64,000 bases of DNA from Cytobacillus sp. NJ13 (GTDB taxonomy: Bacteria; Bacillota; Bacilli; Bacillales; Cytobacillaceae). This document shows, one piece after another, positions 28,901-36,836 of this stretch (its first letter is position 1; each line of letters opens with the position of its first letter). The stretch spans positions 1,736,001 to 1,800,000 of the forward strand of contig JAUCFP010000006.1 in assembly GCA_030348385.1 (NCBI GenBank). Reading direction: 5' to 3'. The notes under the pieces are model-generated. The model saw only the letters and a list, made by a program, of their open reading frames with translations, ran no database searches and was not told where the DNA came from. Made by a program: the position numbers and the translations under genes.

Positions 28901-29547
28901 AGATAATCTTTCGCAATCGAAGCCTGAATTTTCAAAGGCTCTACCTGGCTTTCCAGTTCATGAAGAATATCATTCACCCTGTTTAAATTATCCTGGGTTT
29001 CAGAAAGTTTGCCTTCCGCTTTTTTCTTTCTTGTCTTATATTTAAGCACGCCTGCCGCTTCTTCGAATATCGTCCGGCGTTCTTCAGCTTTGCTGTTTAG
29101 AATTTCTTCTACCCTGCCCTGGCTTATTATTGAAAAAGCTTCCCTGCCAAGGCCTGAATCCATAAATAAATCTACGATATCTTTTAGTCTGCATGTTTGC
29201 TTATTGATTAGGTATTCACTGTCTCCAGATCGGTAGACCCTTCTTGTAACACTGACTTCGCTATATTCGATCGGCAGCCCCTGATCGCCGTTATCAAGGG
29301 TCAGTGTCACCTCAGCAAAATTCTGCGCCCTCCGGGAATCACTGCCAGCAAAAATAACATCCTCCATTTTCGCGCCGCGAAGGGACTTAGCTGATTGTTC
29401 ACCCAAAACCCAGCGTATGGCATCTGTTATATTGCTTTTTCCGCTTCCATTTGGACCTACAACTGCTGTGACGCCAGGAACAAAATCAACCGTTATCCGC
29501 TCAGCAAATGACTTAAAACCAATAACATCAAGCCTTTTTAAAAACAA
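25981..29547 (-). CDS. smc: Chromosome partition protein Smc
   Basis: ATPase that organises and segregates the chromosome with ScpA and ScpB. The 1188 residues include an N-terminal head with Walker A GPNGSGKS (31-38), two long coiled-coil arms, and a hinge at about 510-660 (LQGIEGAVAELIQVPKEYE, GGSMTGGAVKQKS). The C-terminal head has NLGLLSGGERALTA (ABC signature) and FCILDEVEAALDEANVQRF (Walker B). Length matches B. subtilis Smc. It lies 43 bases after rnc. Confidence 0.98.
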   Translation of the reverse strand: MFLKRLDVIGFKSFAERITVDFVPGVTAVVGPNGSGKSNITDAIRWVLGEQSAKSLRGAKMEDVIFAGSDSRRAQNFAEVTLTLDNGDQGLPIEYSEVSVTRRVYRSGDSEYLINKQTCRLKDIVDLFMDSGLGREAFSIISQGRVEEILNSKAEERRTIFEEAAGVLKYKTRKKKAEGKLSETQDNLNRVNDILHELESQVEPLKIQASIAKDYLQQKEELEKIEVALTVYEIEELHSKWEQLSRQLEQHTEDEMKLSAVIQNKEAKMEELKDHIAAIDESVNDLQDVLLHASEELEKLEGRKEVLKERKKNASQNKDQLHRNMEELSMKITELKEQEEKQSALKGKVKAEAVKLQKALKEKQDQLKLFSENTEEKIESLKSDYIEVLNSQAASRNELQNIDQQLNQQGQRSSKLEMDNEKYIADRKKNEEKKQKIQSDLESLQKEIESQVHVFRTEDRKLESLKNNYQKQEKTLYQAYQYLQQAKSRQEMLEEMEEDFSGFFQGVKEVLKARGSKLQGIEGAVAELIQVPKEYETAIETALGGAMQHIIVQTEQDGRSAIQFLKKNSYGRATFLPLSVVKGKKLNNGQLQSVQGHPAFIGEAASLIQFEGRHQSAIENLLGNVVISRDLKGANELAKLLQYRVRLVTIDGDVVNPGGSMTGGAVKQKSTSILSRKGELEELKSRIVDMESKTANLEKQVKLQKSEIQKQETRIEQLRKTGEELRLMEQKVKGELLEVEFEEKSINERLSLYDMDKAQFSEDRERLLIRKSELADLLEQQQKQIADLDNEIKALTERKNTQQTSKETVVYEINELKISFASKSEQLNHAEDKLAAINSELAVNREKLKTVKEDLELLSSEMTNSSSGEQHLEEAAQQKLKEKNETLELIASRRDERLKLQTSLEDLELEAKELKRQHKGLVEVLKDEEVKQNRLDVELENRLNHLREEYLLSFEGAKEEYPLQIEIDEARKKVKLIKLAIEELGAVNLGAIEEYDRVSERYEFLLEQKTDLQEAKDTLFQVIDEMDVEMKRRFEETFAGIRFHFESVFQSLFGGGRADLRLTQPDDLLNTGVEIVAQPPGKKLQNLGLLSGGERALTAIALLFSILKVRPVPFCILDEVEAALDEANVQRFSQYLKRYSDETQFIVITHRKGTMEEADVLYGVTMQESGVSKLVSVRLEETRELITQ

Positions 29548-29590
29548 CCTTGCTCCCCCTCTGTCTCCTCCAAGTTTCTATTCTTTGATG

Positions 29591-30331
29591 TCACTTAATA
29601 TGATTCTTCAATACTTCAAGGGCCATTTGGGCTGCATGCTGTTCCGCTTCTTTCTTTGATCGGCCAGTGCCTGTCCCAAGCTCCTTGCCGTTTAGGGAAA
29701 CTGTGGAAACAAATTCACGATTGTGGGCAGGTCCTTTTTCCTGAAGGATTTTATATTCAATTGCACCTGCACCATCCCGCTGCACAAGTTCCTGCAGCTG
29801 GCTCTTGAAATCCATCACATGCGAAAAAGCACCAGAATCAATCTTCGGAAAAACAACTTTTTCCAAAAAACCGACAACCGTATCTAATCCTTTATCAAGG
29901 TATAGTGCACCTATAAAGGCTTCAAATACGTCTGCAAGCAGGGCCGGACGGGTTCTTCCTCCTGTCATTTCCTCCCCTTTTCCAAGCAGTACAAGGCTGC
30001 CGAATGACAATTCGTGGGCAAATGAAACCAGGGATGGTTCGCAGACAACCGCAGCCCTCAGCTTTGTTAATTCCCCCTCGCTCATCATAGGATATTTTAG
30101 GTAAAGGAACTTTGAAACAGTCAGTTCAAGGACAGCGTCACCCAAAAATTCCAGCCTTTCATTGTCTTCATAGGGCTTTCTCCGATGCTCATTCACATAA
30201 GATGAATGGGTAAAAGCTTGTTTTAATAATTTTTCATTTTCAAAATGAATTGCGATTTCCGTTTGGAATTCTTTAAATTGTTTTTCGATTGCGCGAAATG
30301 ATTTTCTTTCCTTATCCCTATTGCTGCGCAT
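29591..30331 (-). CDS. rnc: Ribonuclease III
   Basis: Double-strand RNA endonuclease for rRNA and scRNA processing. The catalytic signature [14 protein letters not shown] lies at residues 57-70. Further acidic residues are in [18 protein letters not shown]-terminal dsRNA-binding domain starts at about residue 172 and ends [20 protein letters not shown]. The 246-residue length is normal. A promoter at 30396-30424 precedes it; smc and ftsY follow on the same strand. Confidence 0.97.
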   Translation of the reverse strand: MRSNRDKERKSFRAIEKQFKEFQTEIAIHFENEKLLKQAFTHSSYVNEHRRKPYEDNERLEFLGDAVLELTVSKFLYLKYPMMSEGELTKLRAAVVCEPSLVSFAHELSFGSLVLLGKGEEMTGGRTRPALLADVFEAFIGALYLDKGLDTVVGFLEKVVFPKIDSGAFSHVMDFKSQLQELVQRDGAGAIEYKILQEKGPAHNREFVSTVSLNGKELGTGTGRSKKEAEQHAAQMALEVLKNHIK

Positions 30332-30395
30332 TATGCATCCACCTTGCTAAAAATTAATATTCTGCTTAAGTAAAAAGCTTAAATGGTCTTCCCTA

Positions 30396-30424
30396 AGTTT
30401 ACGTAATAAAGATGAAAAACGCAA
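30396..30424 (-). promoter_or_regulatory. Sigma-A-type promoter of rnc-smc-ftsY
   Basis: On the minus strand TTGCGT (30424-30419) and TAAACT (30401-30396) are 17 bases apart, 65 bases before the rnc ATG. Confidence 0.5.
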
Positions 30425-30485
30425 AAAAACTTCTATTTACAAAGCAATTTTAAGTTTCATATGGGTACAGCCATCTTCACAGAAG

Positions 30486-30511
30486 AAAGCTCCGTTATTC
30501 AACGGAGCTTT
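30486..30511. terminator. Hairpin upstream of the rnc promoter
   Basis: Perfect 11-bp stem AAAGCTCCGTT/AACGGAGCTTT with a 4-base loop. T tracts are short on both strands. It lies between the structured element and the rnc promoter, and probably ends read-through from the acpP side. Confidence 0.6.
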
Positions 30512-30522
30512 TGCCTGACATA

Positions 30523-30759
30523 TTTACTGTCCACAGCCACCTGCTGCAGGGCGACAGCTTTATCCCCGCTGCCCTTCTATGTCACAGGTAACACCGGACA
30601 GTAAACATCTGCTGATAAAGTGAAACTCAATCAGCGGGGTGCTTTTCCCCAATGATTGTTAGTTGAACCAATCGGACCTTTACGGGCAGTTTGGTTCACA
30701 CTTATTAGTTTTTGAGTTCCTCTAAGTCTAGAAACGGGAGTCTTACTGCCCGTTAGACT
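30523..30759. other. Multi-hairpin non-coding element between rnc and acpP
   Basis: This fills most of the 488-base gene-free gap between rnc and acpP; no reading frame in it looks coding. It shows four nested structures. (1) A 10-bp perfect pair TTTACTGTCC (30523-30532) and GGACAGTAAA (30596-30605) encloses ACCTG/CAGGT and GGGCGACAGC/GCTGCCC arms. (2) CAATCA-GC-GGGG (30628-30639) pairs with CCCC-AA-TGATTG (30647-30658). (3) TGAACCAA (30664-30671) pairs with TTGGTTCA (30691-30698). (4) AGTCT-AGA-AACGGG (30725-30738) pairs with CCCGTT-AGACT (30749-30759). In addition ACGGGCAGT (30682-30690) is complementary to ACTGCCCGT (30745-30753), which would bridge two hairpins. It could be a structured RNA or a non-coding mobile repeat; the sequence does not decide. 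Confidence 0.55.
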
Positions 30760-30773
30760 GCGATAAAAAATTG

Positions 30774-30802
30774 CTGCAGCGAGGGGGATGCCCTCACTGC
30801 AG
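30774..30802 (-). terminator. Rho-independent terminator of acpP
   Basis: A 12-bp stem CTGCAGTGAGGG/CCCTCGCTGCAG (one wobble or mismatch) with a 5-base loop, followed on the minus strand by CAATTTTTTA. It lies 18 bases after the acpP stop and ends the fapR-plsX-fabD-fabG-acpP operon. Confidence 0.9.
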
Positions 30803-30819
30803 AGTGTTTCACCTAACGA

Positions 30820-31053
30820 TTATTGGCTAGCCTTTATGTAATTTACAGCGTCACCGACTGTTGCGATTTTCTCAGCATCATCGTCAGAAATTTCCATGTC
30901 GAACTCATCTTCTAATTCCATTACTAATTCTACTACATCAAGGGAATCAGCACCTAGATCATCTTTGAAAGAAGCTTCCAATTTTACTTCAGACTCTTCA
31001 ACACCAAGACGGTCCACGATGATCTTTGTTACACGTTCTAATACTTCTGCCAT
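30820..31053 (-). CDS. acpP: Acyl carrier protein
   Basis: Carries growing acyl chains in fatty acid synthesis on a 4'-phosphopantetheine arm. The attachment serine is Ser37 in [18 protein letters not shown]. The protein is 77 residues, acidic and all-helical. GGGGAGGTG precedes the ATG. It follows fabG by 91 bases and is usually the most abundant product of this operon. Confidence 0.98.
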   Translation of the reverse strand: MAEVLERVTKIIVDRLGVEESEVKLEASFKDDLGADSLDVVELVMELEDEFDMEISDDDAEKIATVGDAVNYIKASQ

Positions 31054-31144
31054 GCTTGTTCACCTCCCCTCAAGTATTATAGATTATTTTTAGCCTTTAT
31101 TGAAAGGTTTTATAAAAAAATTTGCATTACAAGCCTGTTACAGA

Positions 31145-31888
31145 CTACATGACCATACCGCCATCAACATGAAGGGTTTGTCCTGTCATATAGCGGCTGT
31201 CCTCTGAAGCAAGAAACACTGCCACATTCGCAATATCTGCAGGGTCGCCAAAACGCGCCAAAGGAATTTGCTTAAGCATCTGCTCTTTTACATCCTCGTT
31301 CAGCTTATCGGTCATATCAGTTGTGATAAAACCTGGTGCAATGGCATTGACCGTTATGCCTCTTGTTGCAAGTTCCTTTGCAGAGGTCTTTGTCAGGCCA
31401 ATAACACCTGATTTGGCAGCGACGTAGTTAGCCTGGCCAGGATTGCCGCTGACTCCAACGATGGATGAAATATTGATAATGCGGCCGCTGCGCTGTTTCA
31501 TCATCTGCCTTGTAACAGCTTTTGTACAAAGGAACACACCTTTCAGGTTGATGTTAATTACATCATCCCATTCGTCTTCCTTCATTCTCATAATCAGGTT
31601 ATCCTTCGTAATTCCAGCATTATTAACCAGAATATCAAGCTTGCCAAACTTTTCTACTGTTTCTTTTACCATGTTTGCCACAGAATCACTGCTGGACACA
31701 TCGCATTGGATAGCAAATGCATTTCTGCCTAATGCTTTTATTTCATCAACTACTTCGTTCGCCCTTGTCTCACTTCCGGAATAGTTAACCGCGATATCTG
31801 CACCTTGCTTAGCAAGACCCAAAGCGATTTCTCTTCCGATTCCCCGGGAAGCTCCCGTTACTAAAGCGGCTTTTCCCTCTAGCTTCAT
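31145..31888 (-). CDS. fabG: 3-oxoacyl-ACP reductase
   Basis: NADPH-dependent short-chain dehydrogenase that reduces 3-ketoacyl-ACP during elongation. The 247 residues show the cofactor motif TGASRGIG (11-18), the NNAG motif (89-92), catalytic Ser142, Tyr155 and Lys159 (YVAAK), and the C-terminal VDGGMVM. The start overlaps the fabD stop by four bases. Confidence 0.97.
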   Translation of the reverse strand: MKLEGKAALVTGASRGIGREIALGLAKQGADIAVNYSGSETRANEVVDEIKALGRNAFAIQCDVSSSDSVANMVKETVEKFGKLDILVNNAGITKDNLIMRMKEDEWDDVININLKGVFLCTKAVTRQMMKQRSGRIINISSIVGVSGNPGQANYVAAKSGVIGLTKTSAKELATRGITVNAIAPGFITTDMTDKLNEDVKEQMLKQIPLARFGDPADIANVAVFLASEDSRYMTGQTLHVDGGMVM

Positions 31889-32835
31889 TTCAATTCCTCC
31901 TTCAAGGATTCTGTAACTGCCTGGCAGGATTCAGCATCGGACACGGCATAAGTTTTAAGGGAACGATCTACCTTTTTCACTAAGCCTGACAGTACTTTTC
32001 CAGGTCCTATTTCAATAAATGTATCTACTCCAAGCTCTATCATTTTGCGGATTGAATCCTCCCAGAGCACAGGAGAATACAGCTGTTCAATCAATCTGCT
32101 GTTTATTTCTGAAGCGGAAGTCATTTCAGAAGCCGTTACATTTGCAATGACAGGAACAGCTGCATCTTTGATTTCAATCTCGTCCAGGATTTGCCTGAAC
32201 TTCTCCGCAGCAGGCTTCATTAATTCAGAATGGAAAGGACCGCTTACTTCCAGTGGAAGCACACGCTTGGCACCTTCTTCTTTAGCCTTTGCTGAAGCTA
32301 GTTCAACACCTGCCCTTGAACCTGAAATCACAATCTGTCCGGGACAGTTTAAATTTGCGAGCTGAACCGGATTGCCGCCTGAAGTAACCTCTTCTGTGAC
32401 TGCAGTAAGCTTGTCCCTGTCAAGTCCCAGTACCGCTGCCATTGTTCCCTCGCCATTAGGAACTGCTTCTTCCATGAACTCTCCTCTTTTACGGACTGCA
32501 TAAACACCGTCCTCAAAGGATATAGCTTCAGCTGCAACGAGTGCAGTATATTCTCCAAGGCTGTGGCCAGCAACAAAATCAGGTGTTACACCCGATCTTT
32601 TAAAGTAATCGAGGATGGCAATGCTAGTAGTCAACAATGCCGGCTGGGCATTTGTTGTTAGCGTCAACTTTTCCTGAGGCCCTTCAAAAATAAGTTCTGA
32701 TAGTGAAAAGCCAAGTTTTTGATCAGCACTTTCGAAAAATGATTTTACTTTTTCATCCTGTTCGGCTAGTGCTTTTCCCATTCCTGCAGCCTGCGATCCC
32801 TGCCCAGGAAATAAAAAGGCGATTTTACCCATCAT
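31885..32835 (-). CDS. fabD: Malonyl-CoA:ACP transacylase
   Basis: Transfers malonyl groups from CoA to ACP to feed fatty acid elongation. The nucleophile serine is in GHSLGEY (Ser92) and the catalytic histidine is in [10 protein letters not shown] (about 203). N-terminal [14 protein letters not shown] is typical. Two adjacent ATGs (32835, 32832) are possible starts after GGGGGAAGC. It lies 23 bases after plsX. Confidence 0.97.
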   Translation of the reverse strand: MMGKIAFLFPGQGSQAAGMGKALAEQDEKVKSFFESADQKLGFSLSELIFEGPQEKLTLTTNAQPALLTTSIAILDYFKRSGVTPDFVAGHSLGEYTALVAAEAISFEDGVYAVRKRGEFMEEAVPNGEGTMAAVLGLDRDKLTAVTEEVTSGGNPVQLANLNCPGQIVISGSRAGVELASAKAKEEGAKRVLPLEVSGPFHSELMKPAAEKFRQILDEIEIKDAAVPVIANVTASEMTSASEINSRLIEQLYSPVLWEDSIRKMIELGVDTFIEIGPGKVLSGLVKKVDRSLKTYAVSDAESCQAVTESLKEELK

Positions 32836-32858
32836 GCTTCCCCCTATGTAAAATAAGT

Positions 32859-33863
32859 TTATTTAATGGCTGTTTTTTCTGCTTCTTTTTCAACTGCTTC
32901 CTTAATAGTTTGAGCGACATTGTTTTCTACCATATTCCTGGTCTGCCGGACTGCACTGAATATAGCTGTTGCATCTGATGAACCATGAGCCTTAATAACC
33001 GGCGCCTTTAATCCAAATAATCCAGCACCGCCGTATTCCGAATAATCCATCTTGGATTTAAGCTGGTATAAATCAGGCTTTAAGGCGGCGGCGGCCAATT
33101 TCGTTTTAAAGCTGCTGGTCAGAGCTGTTTTTAGCATTTTAAATACAGATAGAGCAGTACCCTCAATTGTCTTTAGCACCATATTGCCGGTAAAGCCATC
33201 TGTCACTACAACATCTGCAGCTCCCTCAAGCAAATCGCGCGCTTCTACATTGCCGATGAAATTGATATCAGCATTCTTCAGAAGGTCAAATGTATTTTTC
33301 GCCAGCTCATTGCCTTTTTTCTCTTCAGTTCCGATATTTAGAAGGCCCACTCTCGGATTGGAAACACCCCGGACCTTTTCTGTATATATGGATCCCATAA
33401 TCGCATATTGAAGAAGATGCTCAGGTTTCGCGTCTACATTCGCCCCTACATCCAGCAATAGGAACCCTTCCCCGCCTATCGTTGGAAGCGTAGGTGATAA
33501 TGCCGGGCGTTCTATGCCATCAATCCTTCCTACCACAAAAAGGCCAGCTGCCATAAGAGCACCCGTGTTTCCTGCAGAAATGCATGCATCCGCTTTACCG
33601 TCTGAGACAAGCTGTGCTGCAAGCACCATTGATGCATTTTTCTTTCTGCGTACAGCTCTCACTGGTTCATCATCCGGCAAGATGACTTCATCTGTATGTA
33701 AAATTTCAATACGCTCGTTTGACGTAAGGTATTCCTTTATTTTTGACTCATCGCCAACAAGGGTAATGTATATATCCTTAAACTCTGCAGCAGCTTTCAT
33801 TGCGCCAAGGACAATTTCCTTTGGTGCATTGTCGCCTCCCATTGCGTCTATGGAAATTTTCAT
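32859..33863 (-). CDS. plsX: Phosphate acyltransferase PlsX
   Basis: Makes acyl-phosphate from acyl-ACP, the first step of the PlsX/PlsY phospholipid pathway. The 334-residue protein begins [20 protein letters not shown] and contains [30 protein letters not shown] and [13 protein letters not shown], all family signatures. It sits in the FapR-controlled operon between fapR and fabD. Confidence 0.97.
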   Translation of the reverse strand: MKISIDAMGGDNAPKEIVLGAMKAAAEFKDIYITLVGDESKIKEYLTSNERIEILHTDEVILPDDEPVRAVRRKKNASMVLAAQLVSDGKADACISAGNTGALMAAGLFVVGRIDGIERPALSPTLPTIGGEGFLLLDVGANVDAKPEHLLQYAIMGSIYTEKVRGVSNPRVGLLNIGTEEKKGNELAKNTFDLLKNADINFIGNVEARDLLEGAADVVVTDGFTGNMVLKTIEGTALSVFKMLKTALTSSFKTKLAAAALKPDLYQLKSKMDYSEYGGAGLFGLKAPVIKAHGSSDATAIFSAVRQTRNMVENNVAQTIKEAVEKEAEKTAIK

Positions 33864-33883
33864 GATGCTTCATCCTTTAGTGA

Positions 33884-34444
33884 TTATTTTTTTCTGAACA
33901 TATCGAATTCGCCCTTAAATACCTGTTCGTTATTCACAAAGCTATTGACTTCAACAATCGTCCTTCCGCTGTCAATATCAATTGTAAGGACCTTGGCTTT
34001 TGCTATTACACGTTCACTTAATCGCACTGGCCTTGTAAATTGAATATTGGCTTTTGCAGTCAATGCCAGTTCATCATTTATAACAGCAACCGCCAGTGAG
34101 TTGGCTTGTGCAAACAAGTGATGACCCCGGGCTATTCCATTTCGCTTGAAAACATGTTCATTTTTTACATCAAAAATGGATAATGCAGTTTTATCCAATT
34201 CTATATCTATTATTTCACCGATTATTTCTTCTATGGGTAAAGATCGGACTTCATCCTCGAAAGTTTTTTCAGCAACATGCTTGATTCGCTCCCGCAATTC
34301 CGGAATAGATAATTCCAAGCGGTCGAGCCTGATAGTCTGGACGCTTACAGAGAACTTTTCAGCAAGTTCCTCGTCCGTGACAAATGGATTTTCTTTTATT
34401 GTGTCCGTTAATAAATGCTGGCGTTCTTTTTTATTTCTTTTCAT
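33884..34444 (-). CDS. fapR: Fatty acid and phospholipid biosynthesis repressor FapR
   Basis: Repressor of lipid synthesis genes that is released by malonyl-CoA. The N-terminal DeoR-like helix-turn-helix has [19 protein letters not shown] (about 23-41). A linker helix leads to a hot-dog domain with [20 protein letters not shown] and [16 protein letters not shown], which bind malonyl-CoA. I chose the ATG at 34444 (MKRNKKERQ), matching the family N terminus; a GTG four codons upstream is disfavoured. A consensus operator lies just before it, so it is autoregulated. plsX follows. Confidence 0.97.
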   Translation of the reverse strand: MKRNKKERQHLLTDTIKENPFVTDEELAEKFSVSVQTIRLDRLELSIPELRERIKHVAEKTFEDEVRSLPIEEIIGEIIDIELDKTALSIFDVKNEHVFKRNGIARGHHLFAQANSLAVAVINDELALTAKANIQFTRPVRLSERVIAKAKVLTIDIDSGRTIVEVNSFVNNEQVFKGEFDMFRKK

Positions 34445-34467
34445 TAAAAATCCCACCGTCCGAGATA

Positions 34468-34484
34468 TTAAGACTAGGTACTAA
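34468..34484 (-). promoter_or_regulatory. FapR operator
   Basis: The 17-base sequence TTAGTACCTAGTCTTAA on the minus strand matches the known FapR box (TTAGTACCTRNTACTAA) in all but one or two positions. It lies just downstream of the -10 and ends 23 bases before the fapR ATG, so bound FapR would block transcription start. Confidence 0.92.
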
Positions 34485-34488
34485 TAGT

Positions 34489-34517
34489 AGTATATAATCA
34501 AAAAAAGCAGATTGCAA
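34489..34517 (-). promoter_or_regulatory. Sigma-A-type promoter of the fapR operon
   Basis: On the minus strand TTGCAA (34517-34512) and TATACT (34494-34489) are 17 bases apart. The -35 lies inside the 3' arm of the recG terminator hairpin. Confidence 0.75.
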
Positions 34518-34542
34518 GAAAGAACTTTCCTGCAATCTGCTT
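34505..34542 (-). terminator. Terminator of recG
   Basis: A 12-bp stem AAGCAGATTGCA/TGCAATCTGCTT with a 14-base loop, followed on the minus strand by TTTTTT. The 3' arm also carries the -35 of the fapR promoter. Confidence 0.85.
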
Positions 34543-34556
34543 GTTTACACTTAGAC

Positions 34557-36605
34557 CTAGTCCAGTTTTTCCCCTTCCAGCACTCCTGTTTCCTTTAAAT
34601 AATGTCTCAAAGGCAGGTACTCATCTGAATGCCAGAATTCATGGGATTCTACAAGAGAAGCTGCATCGTTTCGGGCGGTTTCGAGAGCGCGGTAATCATG
34701 GACCATATCGGCGACTTTAAATTCCGGGAGCCCGCTTTGTTTTTTTCCGAAAAAGTCCCCTGGACCTCTCAGCTCCAGGTCCTTTTCACTTAAAGCGAAT
34801 CCGTCATTGGTTTCTGTCATGATTTTCATGCGTTCTTTTCCAACTTCCGATTTGGGGTCAGCTAAAAGGACACAATAAGATTGTTTATCTCCTCTTCCTA
34901 CCCTGCCCCTTAATTGGTGCAGCTGTGCAAGTCCAAAACGCTCTGCATCATAGATCACCATCATCGTTGCATTTGGGACATTTACACCCACCTCGACAAC
35001 CGTAGTAGATACAAGAATTTGAGTTTCATTTCGGCTAAAAGCCTTCATTACATTTTCTTTTTCTTCTGGATGAAGCCTGCCATGCATGAGACCGACATCA
35101 TAGCGGCCATGAAAATGATGCATCATTGCTGCATGGACATCTATAGCGTTTTGAACATCCAGTTTGTCCGACTCCTCAATAAGAGGACAGATCACATATA
35201 CTTGCTGGCCTGCTGAAAGCTCCTTTTCCATAAAGCCAAGTACCCTATCAAGCATTTCAGGTTTTGCCCAATAGGTTTCAATCGCTTTTCGTCCTGCCGG
35301 CATTTCATCTATGATGGAAACATCCATTTCTCCAAAAACAGTAATGGCCAATGTTCTCGGGATTGGCGTGGCAGTCATGAACAGAACATCTGGATTTTCG
35401 CCTTTTTCCCTGAGGATCCGCCGCTGTCCGACACCAAATCTATGCTGTTCATCAGTAATAACAAGTCCCAGTTTATTAAATTCCACTTCTTCCTGGATAA
35501 GTGCATGTGTGCCTATAAGAACATCAATTTCTCCATCCTTTAGATGCTGAAGAATTTCTCTTCTGCGCTTTCCTTTGACGGAGCTTGTCAGGAGTTCACA
35601 TCGCAAGCCAAATGGCTCAAGCATCGTCTTTAAAGATTCCGCATGCTGCTCTGCCAGGATTTCGGTCGGAACCATTAAAGCTCCCTGGAAATCTGCTGTC
35701 CTGCTGGCAAAGAGGGCGATCGCCGCAACAGCCGTTTTGCCGGAACCAACATCCCCCTGCAGCAGCCTGTTCATCCGATAAGGCGATTTCATATCAGACA
35801 GGATCTCATTAACTACCCTTTTCTGCGCGCTGGTTAATGCAAATGGCAGGGAGTCTATAAATTCCATCAGCCCCGAAAGATCATAAGCTTGCGCAATCCC
35901 TTTAGAGTGCTCTCTTTCAATCTTTCTCAGTGCCTGCATTTTTAATTGAAAATAGAAGAATTCTTCATAAACAAAACGTCTTCTCCCCTGTTTAAGTTCC
36001 TGATCATTGGCAGGAAAATGAAGCGATCTCATAGCATCTCGCCTATTTAAAAGCCTATATTGCAAAAGATATTTTTCTGGCAAAGTTTCTGATATCTCAT
36101 TCCCATACTGTGAAAAAGCCAGTTTAATATAACGTCTGATTCCCTTGACAGAGATATTTCCTTTCACAGCGTATACCGGCTCAAAATCCTTGTTATTGGA
36201 GGCATTTCCTATTTTTAATTCATTGGCTGTAATGATCTGGCGGTGCTGGTCCCATTTGCCTGTCACTGTAACAGTTTCGTTCAATGTAATTTTGTTCTTT
36301 AAATATGGCTGATTAAACATGACCACTTGTATCAGATATCTGCCTACAAGAACTCTCACAGTCAGCCTGGACCGTTTCCTTCCATAATAGGAGAGTGAAG
36401 GTTCACTGTGCACCTTTCCTTCCACAGTTACTCTTTCATCATGCTTAATCTCTTCCAGGTCCTTGAGCCTGTAATCCTCATATCTATATGGAAAATATTC
36501 AAGCAAATCTTTTACAGAGACTATGTTCATTTCTGCAAGTGATACTGCTGTTTCCTCTCCAATGCCTTTAACAGCTGTAACAGACTGGTTATAATTTGGA
36601 TTCAC
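34557..36605 (-). CDS. recG: ATP-dependent DNA helicase RecG
   Basis: Branch-migrating helicase that rescues stalled forks and resolves Holliday junctions. The 682 residues comprise an N-terminal wedge/OB domain (VTVEGKVHSEPSLSYYGRKR), Walker A LLQGDVGSGKTAVAAI near 288, the DEQH box (ITDEQHRFGVGQRR), and helicase motifs V-VI (STTVVEVGVNVPNA, QLRGRVGRGDKQSYC). The start is a GTG at 36605; no strong ribosome binding site is visible. The 231-base gap upstream holds the fakA terminator and a TATAAT-like hexamer at 36713-36718 with a weak -35. Confidence 0.97.
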   Translation of the reverse strand: MNPNYNQSVTAVKGIGEETAVSLAEMNIVSVKDLLEYFPYRYEDYRLKDLEEIKHDERVTVEGKVHSEPSLSYYGRKRSRLTVRVLVGRYLIQVVMFNQPYLKNKITLNETVTVTGKWDQHRQIITANELKIGNASNNKDFEPVYAVKGNISVKGIRRYIKLAFSQYGNEISETLPEKYLLQYRLLNRRDAMRSLHFPANDQELKQGRRRFVYEEFFYFQLKMQALRKIEREHSKGIAQAYDLSGLMEFIDSLPFALTSAQKRVVNEILSDMKSPYRMNRLLQGDVGSGKTAVAAIALFASRTADFQGALMVPTEILAEQHAESLKTMLEPFGLRCELLTSSVKGKRRREILQHLKDGEIDVLIGTHALIQEEVEFNKLGLVITDEQHRFGVGQRRILREKGENPDVLFMTATPIPRTLAITVFGEMDVSIIDEMPAGRKAIETYWAKPEMLDRVLGFMEKELSAGQQVYVICPLIEESDKLDVQNAIDVHAAMMHHFHGRYDVGLMHGRLHPEEKENVMKAFSRNETQILVSTTVVEVGVNVPNATMMVIYDAERFGLAQLHQLRGRVGRGDKQSYCVLLADPKSEVGKERMKIMTETNDGFALSEKDLELRGPGDFFGKKQSGLPEFKVADMVHDYRALETARNDAASLVESHEFWHSDEYLPLRHYLKETGVLEGEKLD

Positions 36606-36801
36606 GTTTATTGAACGGCTGCCAAATATATTTTCTTAAGGCAGTCCGCCACCCCTCCCTGCTCAATTACTTTTAACTGCAGGCTATGTAACGCCTGCTT
36701 TATAACTAGCACATTATAATTTAAATAGGCAAGTAAGTAATCTTTAACCAAAAATATTAATATTTCCGAAGTTCACAAAAATATAATCTTTTTAAATGGA
36801 C

Positions 36802-36828
36802 AAAAGCGAAGGCTGGGCCCTCGCTTTT
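36802..36828 (-). terminator. Terminator of yloU-fakA
   Basis: Stem AAAAGCGAGGG/CCTTCGCTTTT with a 5-base loop and an A/T-rich flank, nine bases after the fakA stop. Confidence 0.85.
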
Positions 36829-36836
36829 TTTATTGG

